Source of the DNA: Occallatibacter savannae
GTDB taxonomy: Bacteria; Acidobacteriota; Terriglobia; Terriglobales; Acidobacteriaceae
NCBI RefSeq assembly: GCF_003131205.1
Contig: NZ_QFFY01000001.1
Location: forward strand, 248,001-312,000
Direction of reading: 5' to 3'
Length of the DNA stretch: 64,000 nt
The notes under the pieces: generated by a model
The model's input: the letters and a program-made list of their open reading frames with translations, nothing else
Told to the model about the DNA's origin: nothing
Databases searched by the model: none
Shown here: in pieces, positions 1-10,169 of the stretch
Numbering within the stretch: the stretch's first letter is position 1
Layout of the letters: each line of letters starts with the position of its first letter
Translations under genes and position numbers: made by a program

Positions 1-1682
1 GCGCTTGCGTGGTTATCGCGACACAGGATCACCACCGCAGGCTGGTCGAGAAACTTACTTCCAACAACATCGATGTGACGCGCACGGTTGCCGAGGGCAG
101 GTACATACCTGTGGATGCCCGGCGTGCACTGGAACGATTGCTGGTGCAGGGGCGACCGGATCCGCAGCGGTTCTGGGAGGAGATGGCACCGGTGATCGAG
201 CGCGCCAGGGCGGCTTTGCGGCCGGGCGTGAAAGCGATCTCCGTTTTCGGAGAGATGGTCGCGATGCTCTGGGCTGAGGGCAACCAGCAGGGCGCGATCG
301 AACTTGAGCACCTGTGGAACGAACTGGTGGAGCGCTACAAGCTGCACTTCCGCTGCGCTTATCCAATTGGGAGTTTCGCCAAGGAGAGCTATTCGGGTGG
401 GTTCGACGCGATCTGTTCGCAGCACTCCGCCGTGATTCCGTCGGAGAGCTACTCCGACCTGGCGAGTGGTGAAGAGCGCGACAGGATGGTCAGCACTCTG
501 CAGCAGAAGGCGTCCGCGGTGGATGCCGTTGTTGAGGAGCGGGAGAAAGAGGTCGCGCACCGCAAGGTGGTGGAGGAGAAGCTGCGGCGCACCGAAGAAT
601 TCACGCGCAACATCATCGAGAGCAGCGCCGATTGCGTGAAGGTGCTCGACCTGGACGGGCGGATCCAGTACATGAGCCCCGCCGGACAGCGCTCGATGGA
701 GATCACGGACGCGAGTCAGTATCTGAACAAACTTTGGGTCGAACTGTGGAGAGAGGAAGACAGGAGCCGCGCCAAGGAAGCACTGTCGGCGGCCCGCGAA
801 GGTAACGTCGGGAGCTTTCAGGGCGACTCGATCACGATAGGCGGACTGAGAAAGAGCTGGGATGTTCGCATCACTCCGGCGCTGGACCGGCAGGGCGCGA
901 TCGAGCGGCTGGTCGCAGTGTCGAGGGACATCACGGAGTTGAAGAGCGCGCAGCAGCTGGCGATTCAGTCAGAGAAGCTGGCTGCGACCGGACGGCTCGC
1001 GGCGACGATTGCGCACGAGATCAATAATCCTCTTGAAGCGGTGACGAACTTCATTTACCTCGCCATGACGGCGCAGGGCCTGCCTGAGGAGGTGTGCAGG
1101 CACCTCTCGATTGCGGATCGCGAACTTGCGCGTGTGTCGCAGATTGCGCAGCAGACGCTCGGGTTCTATCGCGGGGCTTCGAAGGACCGTTGGATCAACT
1201 TGGCGGATCTGATTCGCGATGTGCTGGTGGTCTACGAGCGGAAGCTCGCCTACAAACGCATCGAAACAACAGTATCTGTTTCACCAGACTTGAAGCTCTA
1301 TGGGCGACAGGGAGAGTTGAGGCAGGCAGTGTCGAATCTGCTTACCAACGCGATTGACGCCTCGAAGGCGGGCGGGAAGATCTGGATCCGGGCACGGGTC
1401 TCGCACGGCTGGAACGGCGAGCGCGAGGCGGGCGTACGCATCACGCTGGCTGATAACGGGAGCGGAATGCCGCGCGAGGTGCAGAAGAAGATTTTCATTC
1501 CGTTCTTCACGACCAAAGCGGAGATTGGAACGGGGATCGGGCTCTGGGCCACCAAGGCGCTCATCGAGCAGCAGGGCGGAGCATTGCGCTTTCGCAGCCG
1601 GCAGGGCGAGAAGTCGGGAACGACAATGAGTATTTTTCTGCCGAATGCGCATACGGGCAAGGCATCGGGCAACGGCGATTGA
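1..1682 (+). CDS. MEDS-PAS sensor histidine kinase (5' truncated)
   Basis: Partial gene whose start lies upstream of the window. The frame is open to base 3 and reads VVIATQDHH, which matches the interior of a MEDS (DcmR-type sensory) domain rather than a protein start, so the GTG at 9 is probably an internal Val. Visible order: MEDS remainder (to about residue 115), linker with coiled-coil character, a PAS domain (about 190-315), HisKA with H-box AHEINNPL (His about 336), then HATPase_c with N-box LLTNAID, G1 DNGSGMP and G2 GTGIGLW. No transmembrane segment is seen, so it should be cytoplasmic. It is an NtrB/AtoS-like kinase by motif. No response regulator lies downstream in the window. The signal and partner are unknown. 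Confidence 0.9.
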   Translation, partial: ACVVIATQDHHRRLVEKLTSNNIDVTRTVAEGRYIPVDARRALERLLVQGRPDPQRFWEEMAPVIERARAALRPGVKAISVFGEMVAMLWAEGNQQGAIELEHLWNELVERYKLHFRCAYPIGSFAKESYSGGFDAICSQHSAVIPSESYSDLASGEERDRMVSTLQQKASAVDAVVEEREKEVAHRKVVEEKLRRTEEFTRNIIESSADCVKVLDLDGRIQYMSPAGQRSMEITDASQYLNKLWVELWREEDRSRAKEALSAAREGNVGSFQGDSITIGGLRKSWDVRITPALDRQGAIERLVAVSRDITELKSAQQLAIQSEKLAATGRLAATIAHEINNPLEAVTNFIYLAMTAQGLPEEVCRHLSIADRELARVSQIAQQTLGFYRGASKDRWINLADLIRDVLVVYERKLAYKRIETTVSVSPDLKLYGRQGELRQAVSNLLTNAIDASKAGGKIWIRARVSHGWNGEREAGVRITLADNGSGMPREVQKKIFIPFFTTKAEIGTGIGLWATKALIEQQGGALRFRSRQGEKSGTTMSIFLPNAHTGKASGNGD

Positions 1683-1695
1683 GTGCCGGACAGAG

Positions 1696-4600
1696 CTAGC
1701 GGAACCTGCGCGTCGCCTTCACTACCATCGAGAAGACACCGGATTCGTCGCGCGCGACGAGCAGCGAGACATGCCGGTTGATTGCGATTTCGGCTTGTAG
1801 AAGCTGCTGGGCAGTTGTGTCCACATCGGTGGCGTAGGTGAGGGTGAGGTTCCTGCCGAGTTGCTCCTCGACGGTGATGCGCGTGGTGGAGTTGCCGAGC
1901 ACACCGAGGTAGTTGGGGTCGACTTTTACTGAGCCGGCGCCGAAGAGCTTTTGCACGCGGCTGCTGACGGTTGCGTTGAGCGCGCCGCCGAGAAGGGCGT
2001 CCGTTGCGGGATTGGAGGCGAGCTGTTCCTGCTGGCGTGTATAGAGGCGCTGCTGGTCTTGTGTGCGGCCCAGGGCGAGCAGTGCGATGACGTCGGCTTC
2101 GGGGAGCGGAGGATCGCTGCGGTAGGTGACCGTGGGCTGGTCCACTGAGCCGTGGAGGCCGAGGGTGATGTCGTAGTCCTCGACGTGCGCCGTTGCGTTC
2201 AAATCGATGTTGGGTTGAATGCGAACGGGATTGGTGAACGTGATTTCGCCACGCTGTAACTCATAGCGAGTGCCTGCGATGGTGGCGCTACCCTCGGTAA
2301 TGGAGATGCGGCCGAGTAGAGACGGAGAGGCAAGTGTGCCGCGCAGGCGCAGATCGACGTCGCCGGCAAGCTTGGCATAAGCATTCTGAAAGTTGAGCTG
2401 CGGCGACGACTGAATGCGCACGTCAAGGCGAATGTGGTTGGAGGGGGCGTCGGCGGGAGCGATGGTCTGCGATTTTGTGGTCTGCGATGCGAGCGCCACC
2501 AGGTCGAGCTCGGGGCTGACGGTGAAGCGCGTGATCATCACGTTGCCGCTAAGAAGCAGGTTGCTTTGCGGACCCTGCAGCTGGAGATTGATGTCGGCTG
2601 CTGAACTGACGCCCTGAGGGTAGCGGATGCGGATGGACTTGCCTTTGAGCGCGAGGTCTGCGTAGAGACCGTGCTGGTAGGAGAGATATCCTGTGACGCT
2701 GAGCTGGCCGCCGCCGCTCATGGCAGTAAGAGACTTCACTTCGAGGCGGTTCTGATTGAACTCCAGCGTGCCGTGAAGCTGACTGAGGCTGTTGGGCAAA
2801 TCCTCCAGGGCGAGTGAGGCGTTCTCGAAATCGATGCGGCCGGTGAGGTTGGGGTCTGTGAGCGGGCCGTGCGCTTCGACGCGGAAGGTTGTGGTGCCGC
2901 TTGCGGTGAGGTCTGGATCGATGGTTTCGGCAAGCTTGAGGTTGATGGAGCCGTTCGCGGCCAGATCGAGGCGGCGCTTTTCCGCGAGGTTCACGGAGGT
3001 TTGAACGTGCACATCGGTCTGCTCGCCGGTGATATGCAGCGGATCCAGCTTGATCTGGGAGTTGCCCATGGTGGCGTGGAGTCCGCCGTCACTATGAAGA
3101 TGGACTCCGGAAACCGTGAGGGCGAGGTCTTTAATGCGCGCCTCACCACGCATGAGATCCGGGTGCGCGAGAGGACCTTCGAGATTGACGGAGCCCTCGA
3201 GGTTGGACTCGCCAGTGAGACCGCTGACGTGGAGCGCGGCAAGCAGATGGCCGATGTCAAATCGCGAGAAGTTCAGCGCGGCTTTGGTTTCGTAATCAGC
3301 GATGAGCGCGGTCTGGCCATGTGCGGTGAGCTCGGCCCCTTCGAGCTGCGAGGTGAGTTCGTAGATCGCGGAGCGATTGGCGGTGCGAGCGTTGATCGCG
3401 ATGGCACCGAACTTTTCGCCGCTGACACTCAGGCTGGAGAGAGTGGCGTGGGCTTCGAGACGGGGATCGTCGAGTGTGCCGGAACCAGTGAGGGTGAAAC
3501 CGAGACTTCCTTGAACGCCCGTGGTCTGACGGCGAAGATGGTCGAGCCTGGACACATCGAGGCTCGATGAGCGCGCGTTGATAGTGAAGTGCTTTGTGTT
3601 CAGGTCGTAACTGCCGGATGCGTTGATGGCGCCGGCCTCGCTGCTCAGAGAGACCGAAGACAGCTGAATGACCTGTCCTGCAATGTTGCCGTCGGCGCGG
3701 GCGCGGGCGAGTGGCTCGCCGTAGATGCTGCCGTTTTCAAGTTGGATCCAGCCATTCCCGTTCATTGCGGAGTAGGGGCCATCGACGAAGAGCCGGGCGC
3801 TCATGGTTCCGGTCAGCGGGAGAGATTTGCCGAGAAACGTCGCGATTTCTTCGGCATCGATCTTGTCGGCGTGGACATTGGCATGCAGAAGCGAGTTGGA
3901 GTCGAAGCGGGGTCGGCTGAACCTTTTGCCGGTGGCGGAGACGGCGGTGAGAGTGCCATCGAGGGAGATGGCGGCGTTGCCATGCTGAAGCTGGCCGTGA
4001 TCGATCCCGATTTTTTCGGCGGCATAGCTGCCGGTCAGATCGAGCGAATCGAGATGCACTGAACGGGGCTGGGTATCGGCTGACGCGGCGGGGATTTCGA
4101 GAGAGAAGTTTGTAGCGCGGAAGTTGCCACCGAGGTGCGGGTCGAGGAGAGAGCCGGCCCAGGTACCGTGGAAATCGGCTTCGCCACCGAGTGACAGAGG
4201 CAGGGCAGCGGTGCCTGTTGTGCCGTTGCGCGTGAGGCCGAGATCGCGAAAGAGAGTGTCGAACTCGCCAAGATCGTGCGATTGCAAGTCGACGTAGACC
4301 CCTGTGGGGCTGGTCATCGGGTAAGCGCCCAGCCGCCCGTGAGCCGTGATGTGACTGGATGGGAGCGTAACCTCGAGCGCACGCAGGTCGACGTCGCCTG
4401 TTCTTTGAAGGTAGGTTGCATCAACGACGCCGCTGGTGGGAGCCTCTCCCCTTCCGGGATTTGCAGAGGGGTTGAGCTTGAACTTTGCTGCAACGGAGAG
4501 CGTGTCGATATCGCCGTTGTTCCACTCAGCCACAGATGGACCGTTGATGAGTGTCGCAAGTCCCAGCCTCTGGAATGGCGGCGAGCTCACGAGGTCCAGA

Positions 4601-5976
4601 ACCGTGTCAAGCGCTACGTTGCGGAAGTAAGCGTGAACCTTGCCATTGGTGTGGAGGAGGTTGTCGGGTTTGGGATGGACGACGGGTGCCGCGGCAGCGG
4701 GTTCGTGCGAGCGGCCCTTCTTCTCGTGCTTCGGCGGAGCTGCAGCCACCATGACCGGGGCAGCCGAGAGCGGAGCGATCCAATGGTCAAGGAGGACATC
4801 GCCTGCTAGCTGGCCGCCCTGCTTGAGACGGGCCGTGACGTTCGTGATCTGAAGGTGGAGCGGGTCGGCATGGACGCGAGCGTCGAGCGTGACGCCGCGG
4901 GAGACGACGCCGGTGCCGATGTAGGCGGCGTTGTCGGCGTGAACGGTGCCGTCAATGCGGAATTCGCCCTGCTGGCCTTGCGCGGTGAGGTTCAGGCGCG
5001 CGATGCCTTCGGGTGTGCTTGGGTAGCCCGTGGCGGGCTCCAGGAGCTTCAGGTCGAGTTCGCCCTGTGCTGTGGCGTTCCAGCGCGGATGAGTAAAGTC
5101 CTGAAGTTCTCCGGCGATGTTGAGTTGCCGATCCTTCGAGCCTTTGCTGTGAGCCGTGACCTGCACGGAGCGGAAGTAAAGGGCGTTGCGGGTCAGGTCG
5201 ACGGACGCTTTGATCTGGCCCTCGACGGGAGGAGCTTCAGGATGGTTCGCAAGTCCTCGCGCCAGATGAAGGTCGTGCACGTCGGCGTCGAGGTGGTACT
5301 TCTCCGGATCGGGACCGTGACCGGAAAGATATCGCATGACGAGGGAAACATCGTTCGCGCCAAAGTCCAGCGGGATATGGCGATCCTGGAAGTCGTCCGC
5401 TTCGTCCGAACGATCGTCGAAGTCGACGAGACCGTGCTGCACCTCGACGTGACCGGCTTGAAGGTCGAAGAGCGTGTCGATGGGGTGCGAGGACGTGCTG
5501 GACTTCAATCGAGGTTGCGGGATGTTGGTCGTGCCGTCGCGGTAGGCAATGATGTGCACCTGCGGCTTGACCACTTCAAGATCACGGAGGAGAACGCGGG
5601 GACTGAGGAGATCGAGAATGCTGATGGCCGCGTGGACTGAGTCGACCTGCGCATAAGGCGCCTCGCCCTGAGCCTCGCGGCCATGGAGAGTCAATCCATC
5701 GATGTCGGCTTCGAGTTTGAGGAGCTTCCAGCGGAAGGAGCGTATCTCTGCGCGGCCGCCAGTGCCGGCTTCGATGCGCGCGATGATGCGCTTGCGGATG
5801 ATGTTCTCGAAGCTTGACGAACTGGCCCAGAGAAAGAGCCCGACGATGACGATGACCAGCAGCAGTGCAATGCCGGAGCCGAAAAAAAGGATGCGGCGAA
5901 GGTAGCGTCGGCGCGCGGGAGGCGGACTCATTTCAGGAGAGTCTTCATCGCGCGGGATCTGGCCGGTCCGGCTCAT
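1696..5976 (-). CDS. tamB: TamB-like translocation/assembly module protein (AsmA/DUF490 superfamily)
   Basis: A 1426-residue protein with a basic N-terminus, one transmembrane anchor (about residues 25-50) and a very long beta-rich periplasmic region. The last 350 or so residues fit the TamB/DUF490 domain: repeated short strands, then PLPEADVIALLALGRT and a C-terminal segment ending in TRRFR. Known family members form long hydrophobic grooves bridging inner and outer membranes and act in outer-membrane protein assembly or phospholipid transport. The ATG overlaps the stop of the upstream SurA-like gene by 4 bp (ATGA), so the three genes 9985-1696 form one translationally coupled operon led by a BamA/TamA-like barrel. 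The symbol is by family, not by proven orthology. Confidence 0.85.
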   Translation of the reverse strand: MSRTGQIPRDEDSPEMSPPPARRRYLRRILFFGSGIALLLVIVIVGLFLWASSSSFENIIRKRIIARIEAGTGGRAEIRSFRWKLLKLEADIDGLTLHGREAQGEAPYAQVDSVHAAISILDLLSPRVLLRDLEVVKPQVHIIAYRDGTTNIPQPRLKSSTSSHPIDTLFDLQAGHVEVQHGLVDFDDRSDEADDFQDRHIPLDFGANDVSLVMRYLSGHGPDPEKYHLDADVHDLHLARGLANHPEAPPVEGQIKASVDLTRNALYFRSVQVTAHSKGSKDRQLNIAGELQDFTHPRWNATAQGELDLKLLEPATGYPSTPEGIARLNLTAQGQQGEFRIDGTVHADNAAYIGTGVVSRGVTLDARVHADPLHLQITNVTARLKQGGQLAGDVLLDHWIAPLSAAPVMVAAAPPKHEKKGRSHEPAAAAPVVHPKPDNLLHTNGKVHAYFRNVALDTVLDLVSSPPFQRLGLATLINGPSVAEWNNGDIDTLSVAAKFKLNPSANPGRGEAPTSGVVDATYLQRTGDVDLRALEVTLPSSHITAHGRLGAYPMTSPTGVYVDLQSHDLGEFDTLFRDLGLTRNGTTGTAALPLSLGGEADFHGTWAGSLLDPHLGGNFRATNFSLEIPAASADTQPRSVHLDSLDLTGSYAAEKIGIDHGQLQHGNAAISLDGTLTAVSATGKRFSRPRFDSNSLLHANVHADKIDAEEIATFLGKSLPLTGTMSARLFVDGPYSAMNGNGWIQLENGSIYGEPLARARADGNIAGQVIQLSSVSLSSEAGAINASGSYDLNTKHFTINARSSSLDVSRLDHLRRQTTGVQGSLGFTLTGSGTLDDPRLEAHATLSSLSVSGEKFGAIAINARTANRSAIYELTSQLEGAELTAHGQTALIADYETKAALNFSRFDIGHLLAALHVSGLTGESNLEGSVNLEGPLAHPDLMRGEARIKDLALTVSGVHLHSDGGLHATMGNSQIKLDPLHITGEQTDVHVQTSVNLAEKRRLDLAANGSINLKLAETIDPDLTASGTTTFRVEAHGPLTDPNLTGRIDFENASLALEDLPNSLSQLHGTLEFNQNRLEVKSLTAMSGGGQLSVTGYLSYQHGLYADLALKGKSIRIRYPQGVSSAADINLQLQGPQSNLLLSGNVMITRFTVSPELDLVALASQTTKSQTIAPADAPSNHIRLDVRIQSSPQLNFQNAYAKLAGDVDLRLRGTLASPSLLGRISITEGSATIAGTRYELQRGEITFTNPVRIQPNIDLNATAHVEDYDITLGLHGSVDQPTVTYRSDPPLPEADVIALLALGRTQDQQRLYTRQQEQLASNPATDALLGGALNATVSSRVQKLFGAGSVKVDPNYLGVLGNSTTRITVEEQLGRNLTLTYATDVDTTAQQLLQAEIAINRHVSLLVARDESGVFSMVVKATRRFR

Positions 5977-6767
5977 TCTTTCGACGCTCCGTCATCGGCT
6001 GAGGCTCGCTCGAGCGTGGAGTCGAGGACCTGGATCTGTCCCTGGCTGCGGAGGTTCGAGAGCCAGGTGTCAAAGAGGGCGTTCACACGCTGCTGCAGGA
6101 GGATCTCTTCGATTCGGGCAGAGACCTGTTGCAGCGGCGGCGGCGTCTGTCCCGCAGGATATTGCGGAAGCAGGGTTTGGCGATAGTAGGTCTCGACTTC
6201 TTCCGGAGTGATGCGGATGCCCTGGCGAAAGCGAAGCTCGATAAAGCTCAGGATCTCGAGCCGCGTGCGAAGATACTTGTCCACCCGCTCGGGAGACAGT
6301 TCGTGACGCGCGAGGAATTCCGTCCAGCCCGCGTCGGATGCGCAGTCTGCGCGCACGCAGGCCGGGAGATCGGTACGAATCTCCTTCAGGCGCGCAGCGA
6401 TCTGCGCCGAAGTTGGTACGGCGGCGGGGATGTTCTCCTGCTGAATCTGCTGCTGGATGAGAGTGCGGCTGATCAGCCGATCGAGGGCCTGCTGCTTGGT
6501 ATCGTTGGCGTTGCCGTTTGTGGTGGGGTCGAGGACGGAGAGCTGCATCTCGTCTTCGAGGTCGCTCTGCAGAATCACCTGGCGGTTCACGACGGCGAGG
6601 GCGCGGTCCAGCGTGATTGTGGCGCTCGTCGCGGGCGGTGGGCCGTCTGTTGAGGCTGCAGGCTGAGGCGCCTGCGAGAAGGTGGGAACGGCGCAGAGAA
6701 ACAGCAGGACCGTAGCCGCCTTATGGAGCGGAATGGAGACGATCCGGTTTTTAAGCTCGCGCGCCAT
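5973..6767 (-). CDS. SurA N-terminal-like periplasmic chaperone without PPIase domain
   Basis: 264 residues from the ATG at 6767. This start overlaps the last base of the upstream barrel gene's TGA (TGATG), which is why it is preferred over longer in-frame starts lying inside that gene. The N-terminus MARELKNR is followed by a hydrophobic stretch ending near TFSQA, a signal peptide. Residues about 55-230 match a SurA_N-type fold: LDRALAVVNRQVILQSDLEDE, then DRLISRTLIQQQI and a helix-rich tail. No parvulin rotamase domain is visible, so a pure chaperone role is inferred. Two cysteines (LPACVRADC) could form a disulfide. Its place between a BamA/TamA-like and a TamB-like gene supports outer-membrane protein handling. 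Confidence 0.8.
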   Translation of the reverse strand: MARELKNRIVSIPLHKAATVLLFLCAVPTFSQAPQPAASTDGPPPATSATITLDRALAVVNRQVILQSDLEDEMQLSVLDPTTNGNANDTKQQALDRLISRTLIQQQIQQENIPAAVPTSAQIAARLKEIRTDLPACVRADCASDAGWTEFLARHELSPERVDKYLRTRLEILSFIELRFRQGIRITPEEVETYYRQTLLPQYPAGQTPPPLQQVSARIEEILLQQRVNALFDTWLSNLRSQGQIQVLDSTLERASADDGASKE

Positions 6768-9700
6768 CAGAAGGTCTGTCCCAGACTGAAGAAGAAGTTG
6801 AAGTGCTGTGCCTCGCCGATATGCGGGCTGGAGTAAGGATCGGGCAAGGCGTAGTCCACATTCACCGGGTAGATGGGCGGATTCAGGTTGTAGCTGAAGT
6901 CGAGCCGTATGGGGCCGACCGGCGTGTGGTAACGCATGCCCAAACCCGCCGCGTGCGAAAAGTAGCTGAAGCTGCATTGCCCCTGAGGGCCGGTCGATGT
7001 GTCTTGCCCGGAGGGAACTGGAGGGTTCTGTGCAGATCCCTGCGTGAGCACTTTGCATGCATCGCGGTTAGGCTGTTCGACTCGGAGAATACTCTCCCAC
7101 GCATCGCCGGCACTGTTGAAGACATTGCCCATGTCATGGAAGAGGACGAAGCTGAGCGCATCGCCAAAGAAGGGAAGGATGGGGGGCGGAAGGCGAAGCT
7201 CGGTGCTGTTGACGAGAGCGCCGGCTCCGCCGATGGGGAAGCCGGTTTCCGGATCGCGCGGACCAGCGCCGTTGATACCAAACCCGCGGTGCGATGTGGG
7301 GCCGCCGGCATAGAGGCGTTCGGGCAAGGGAAGCAGAAGAGCAGAAGGCGGGCCGTAGGCGCGTTCCTGGCCGTAGCGGGTGTTGCGCGCGAGCACGTAG
7401 CGATTCTTGTCAAAGCCGTAGTAGCTCGAACTCGAAAGATCGAGGCGGTTGAATTCAGCTTCAGAACCGAGTTTGTTGTTGGAGAGGAATTCCTGGAAGG
7501 TCGTGTAGGTGCCTCGGTGCGAGTCGAGCGCCGAGTCGCGCGTGTCGCGGATCCAGGTGACTCCGGGCCCGGCCACGCGAACAGCCGCGGCGAGCGCAGG
7601 GATCTCGGCGCGAAATACCTGCAAGCTCTCCTGCGCTACTTTGACGCGCCGGAAGTCGTAGGAGTAGATGAAGGTGTTGGCCCGGGAGAGGAACGGGTTC
7701 GGCTTGGTGAAATGTTCCGTCCACCGGAAGCCGCCCTCGAGCTTGGAAGCGACGTAGGTGGTGACGTCCTGGCTGCTGGCATAGCCGCCGGAGAAGGTGA
7801 AACCCCAGTCGCGATTTCCGCGGAAGTGCGGATTCTGGAACAGCAGGTTCACGTTCTGTTCCAGCAGGCCATAGGTGCCGCGGACGGAAGCGGACTGATC
7901 TCGTCCGAAGAGATTGTTGCGCGTCACGTCAAGCAGCACTCGCGGGCTGACCCCCGGGCGCCCATTGGGGGAGCAGGTCTCCCCGCGCTTCTGGAGGCCG
8001 GCGCAGTTATTTTGCGGCGTGCCGGTTTGTGCCTCAAAGCCGAGACCGTAGGTGAGCGTCCAGCGGCGGGCTTCAGTGGTCTGGACCAGAACGGTTTTGT
8101 AGGTCTCGTCTCCGTTCGGATTCTGAATGGCGGTGTCAACTTCGTTGAAAAGCGCGAACTCGTACATGTTGCGCTGAATGTCGGCCAGTGCGGTCTGGCT
8201 GAGCGGATCGCCCGGGTGCAGCGTGATGGCTTTCGCTACGGTATCGGGCCGTGTGTAGCGGAGACCGGAGAGCAGCACCTTGCGTACGAAGATCTGCTGG
8301 CCTTCGTGAATATGAAAGATCACGTCAACCTTGGTCGCGTCCGCATCTTCTGTCTTGTTTTCAACCTCGATCTGAACCTGGTCGAAGCCGCGGCTCAGGT
8401 AATCGGTGAGCAGGGCATCGCGGTCGCCAGCCAGGTTCTGCGGAGAAAAAAGCTGGCCCGGAGCTGTATTCATCAAGCCCTGCAGTTTCCCGGAGTCGCT
8501 TTTGACGACACCGTCGAGGCGAAGCAGGGCGACGCGCTGCTGCTGGCCTTCATCAATGTGGTAGATCACGGAGAGCGGTTCCGTCGACCTGTGCTGCGCG
8601 GCGGTTCCGTTCGGAATGGATGAGTCCTGCCCGCTGAGTGTTTCCGGAGTGATCTTGACCCTGGAGAATCCGTTGTTGTGATAGACGTTTTCCAGAGCTG
8701 CAATGTCCCCCGCAACAAGGGCCTGACTGTAAGTGCCATGTCGGTCGAGATAATCCGCGGCTTTCACGCTGAGGAGCTGCCTCAATGTGTCGGTGCCGAA
8801 GTAGTGGTTGCCCCCGACCGCAACGCGCTCGACGCGGCGCCTCGAGCCGAGCGAAACGGTGTAGGTGATGTTCACAGCGCCGGCGCCTTCGGGGCTGCGG
8901 ATGAGGTGATCGACTCTGACGTCGAAGTAGCCAAGCCGCTGGAAGTAGTCACGGAGACGGCGATTCCCCTCGTTCAGCAGATCTTCGTCAACGGTGCCTT
9001 CTTCGTAGACAGGAACCAGACGCTTGAGCCGGTCAGAGCTTAACTTCGCTCCCTCAATGCCGACCTTTACGACGGGTCCACGGTTTGCGGCGAAGCTGTA
9101 GTTGGTTCTATCCGCGCCTTGCGCATAAGTTTGCGATTGTAGCTTGACGTCTGCCTCAAGGCGATCCTGCTTTTGATAGTGCTTGAGGACGCCTGTGAGC
9201 GCGCGGTTGTTGGTGTCGTGATTCACCTTGCTGCCGGCGCGGAGATGTGCCGAATGCCGGAACTGCTCCAGCGTCATGCCGGAGTCGCCCTCGACTGCGA
9301 CAGAACCCACGCGGGCCTGCGGGCCGGAGATAACAGTGAACTCGATATCGACCAGCTGCTCTTCCTGATGTTGTTTCAGGATGTAGGTGATCTTTGGCTC
9401 GTTGAAGCCGTTATCGGCGAGGGCCTGGCGCATGCGACCCTGTGCCGCGCTAAGCCGATTTTCGGAGAAGCGAGTGCCGGGATTCAGACGGCTGGCGGCA
9501 ACGAGCTGGGCATTCATGGTTGCCCCTTTTGCGCCAGTCACCGTGACAACCCCGATAAACGCGCGGGGCGATCCCGTGAAGACAAGCCGTACGCCATCCC
9601 CTTGCTCCGATGCGGTGGCTTCGATCGTCTCGAACAGCCCGGTGGCGTAGAGCTGCCGGAGTGAAGCGGCGATTTTCTCGCGATCGAGCGGCGTACCGAT

Positions 9701-9985
9701 CTGCTGGGGCAGATGATCCTGAACCTGCTTCAGGCGTTCGGAAGCGACTCCCTGGAAGGTGATCTCGCGGACGGGTCTTCCGAGCCATGCTGCGAGCCGG
9801 TCGGGTTCGAGGGACTCACCGGGACGAGTTTCCCTGTTGCCACTTGGCGGGTAAATCGAAGAGGGGTCGAGCAGGAAGAGAGCTGCATCGGAGTGCGGGG
9901 CTAAAGCATCTAGAGGGAGTTGGCATGAGAGCTGGATGGCGGCAGAAAGCAGGAAAAAGATAAGAACGACACCCCCTGCATCCAT
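6767..9985 (-). CDS. BamA/TamA-family outer-membrane protein with multiple POTRA domains
   Basis: 1072 residues: an N-terminal hydrophobic export signal, a stretch of about five or six POTRA-like repeats (about 90-650; e.g. REITFQGV, RVGSVAVEGD, RVERVAVGGNHYFG, FVRKVLLSGLRYTRPD), then a C-terminal 16-strand Omp85 barrel (about 670-1072). The conserved loop-6 RGF motif appears in GGPTSHRGFGINGAG, and the barrel end shows LFHDMGNVF and GLGMRYHTPVGPIRLDFSYN. Members insert beta-barrel proteins into the outer membrane. It leads an operon with SurA-like and TamB-like genes, so it may be a TamA-type partner or a second BamA; sequence alone does not decide. The initiator is the first ATG. Confidence 0.88.
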   Translation of the reverse strand: MDAGGVVLIFFLLSAAIQLSCQLPLDALAPHSDAALFLLDPSSIYPPSGNRETRPGESLEPDRLAAWLGRPVREITFQGVASERLKQVQDHLPQQIGTPLDREKIAASLRQLYATGLFETIEATASEQGDGVRLVFTGSPRAFIGVVTVTGAKGATMNAQLVAASRLNPGTRFSENRLSAAQGRMRQALADNGFNEPKITYILKQHQEEQLVDIEFTVISGPQARVGSVAVEGDSGMTLEQFRHSAHLRAGSKVNHDTNNRALTGVLKHYQKQDRLEADVKLQSQTYAQGADRTNYSFAANRGPVVKVGIEGAKLSSDRLKRLVPVYEEGTVDEDLLNEGNRRLRDYFQRLGYFDVRVDHLIRSPEGAGAVNITYTVSLGSRRRVERVAVGGNHYFGTDTLRQLLSVKAADYLDRHGTYSQALVAGDIAALENVYHNNGFSRVKITPETLSGQDSSIPNGTAAQHRSTEPLSVIYHIDEGQQQRVALLRLDGVVKSDSGKLQGLMNTAPGQLFSPQNLAGDRDALLTDYLSRGFDQVQIEVENKTEDADATKVDVIFHIHEGQQIFVRKVLLSGLRYTRPDTVAKAITLHPGDPLSQTALADIQRNMYEFALFNEVDTAIQNPNGDETYKTVLVQTTEARRWTLTYGLGFEAQTGTPQNNCAGLQKRGETCSPNGRPGVSPRVLLDVTRNNLFGRDQSASVRGTYGLLEQNVNLLFQNPHFRGNRDWGFTFSGGYASSQDVTTYVASKLEGGFRWTEHFTKPNPFLSRANTFIYSYDFRRVKVAQESLQVFRAEIPALAAAVRVAGPGVTWIRDTRDSALDSHRGTYTTFQEFLSNNKLGSEAEFNRLDLSSSSYYGFDKNRYVLARNTRYGQERAYGPPSALLLPLPERLYAGGPTSHRGFGINGAGPRDPETGFPIGGAGALVNSTELRLPPPILPFFGDALSFVLFHDMGNVFNSAGDAWESILRVEQPNRDACKVLTQGSAQNPPVPSGQDTSTGPQGQCSFSYFSHAAGLGMRYHTPVGPIRLDFSYNLNPPIYPVNVDYALPDPYSSPHIGEAQHFNFFFSLGQTF

Positions 9986-10169
9986 CTCCAGCCGCGCTGC
10001 CTTGCCGGCACTGTCTTACGCACTCTATCTCCCAGAATTTTAGCCGTATAGACCCACGCCAAGGCATTTGGTTGCATCCAACTAATTAACTTGAGAGCCT
10101 AATCGGTTTCTTCTCGCCGCAGCTCAAAGTTTTTCAACCGCTGCACCTTATACTAACGAGGAAAGAAGC

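Noticed and set aside
6803..8623. Plus-strand open frame of 606 codons opposite the BamA-like gene
   Set aside because: Antisense shadow; the minus strand carries the Omp85 motifs.
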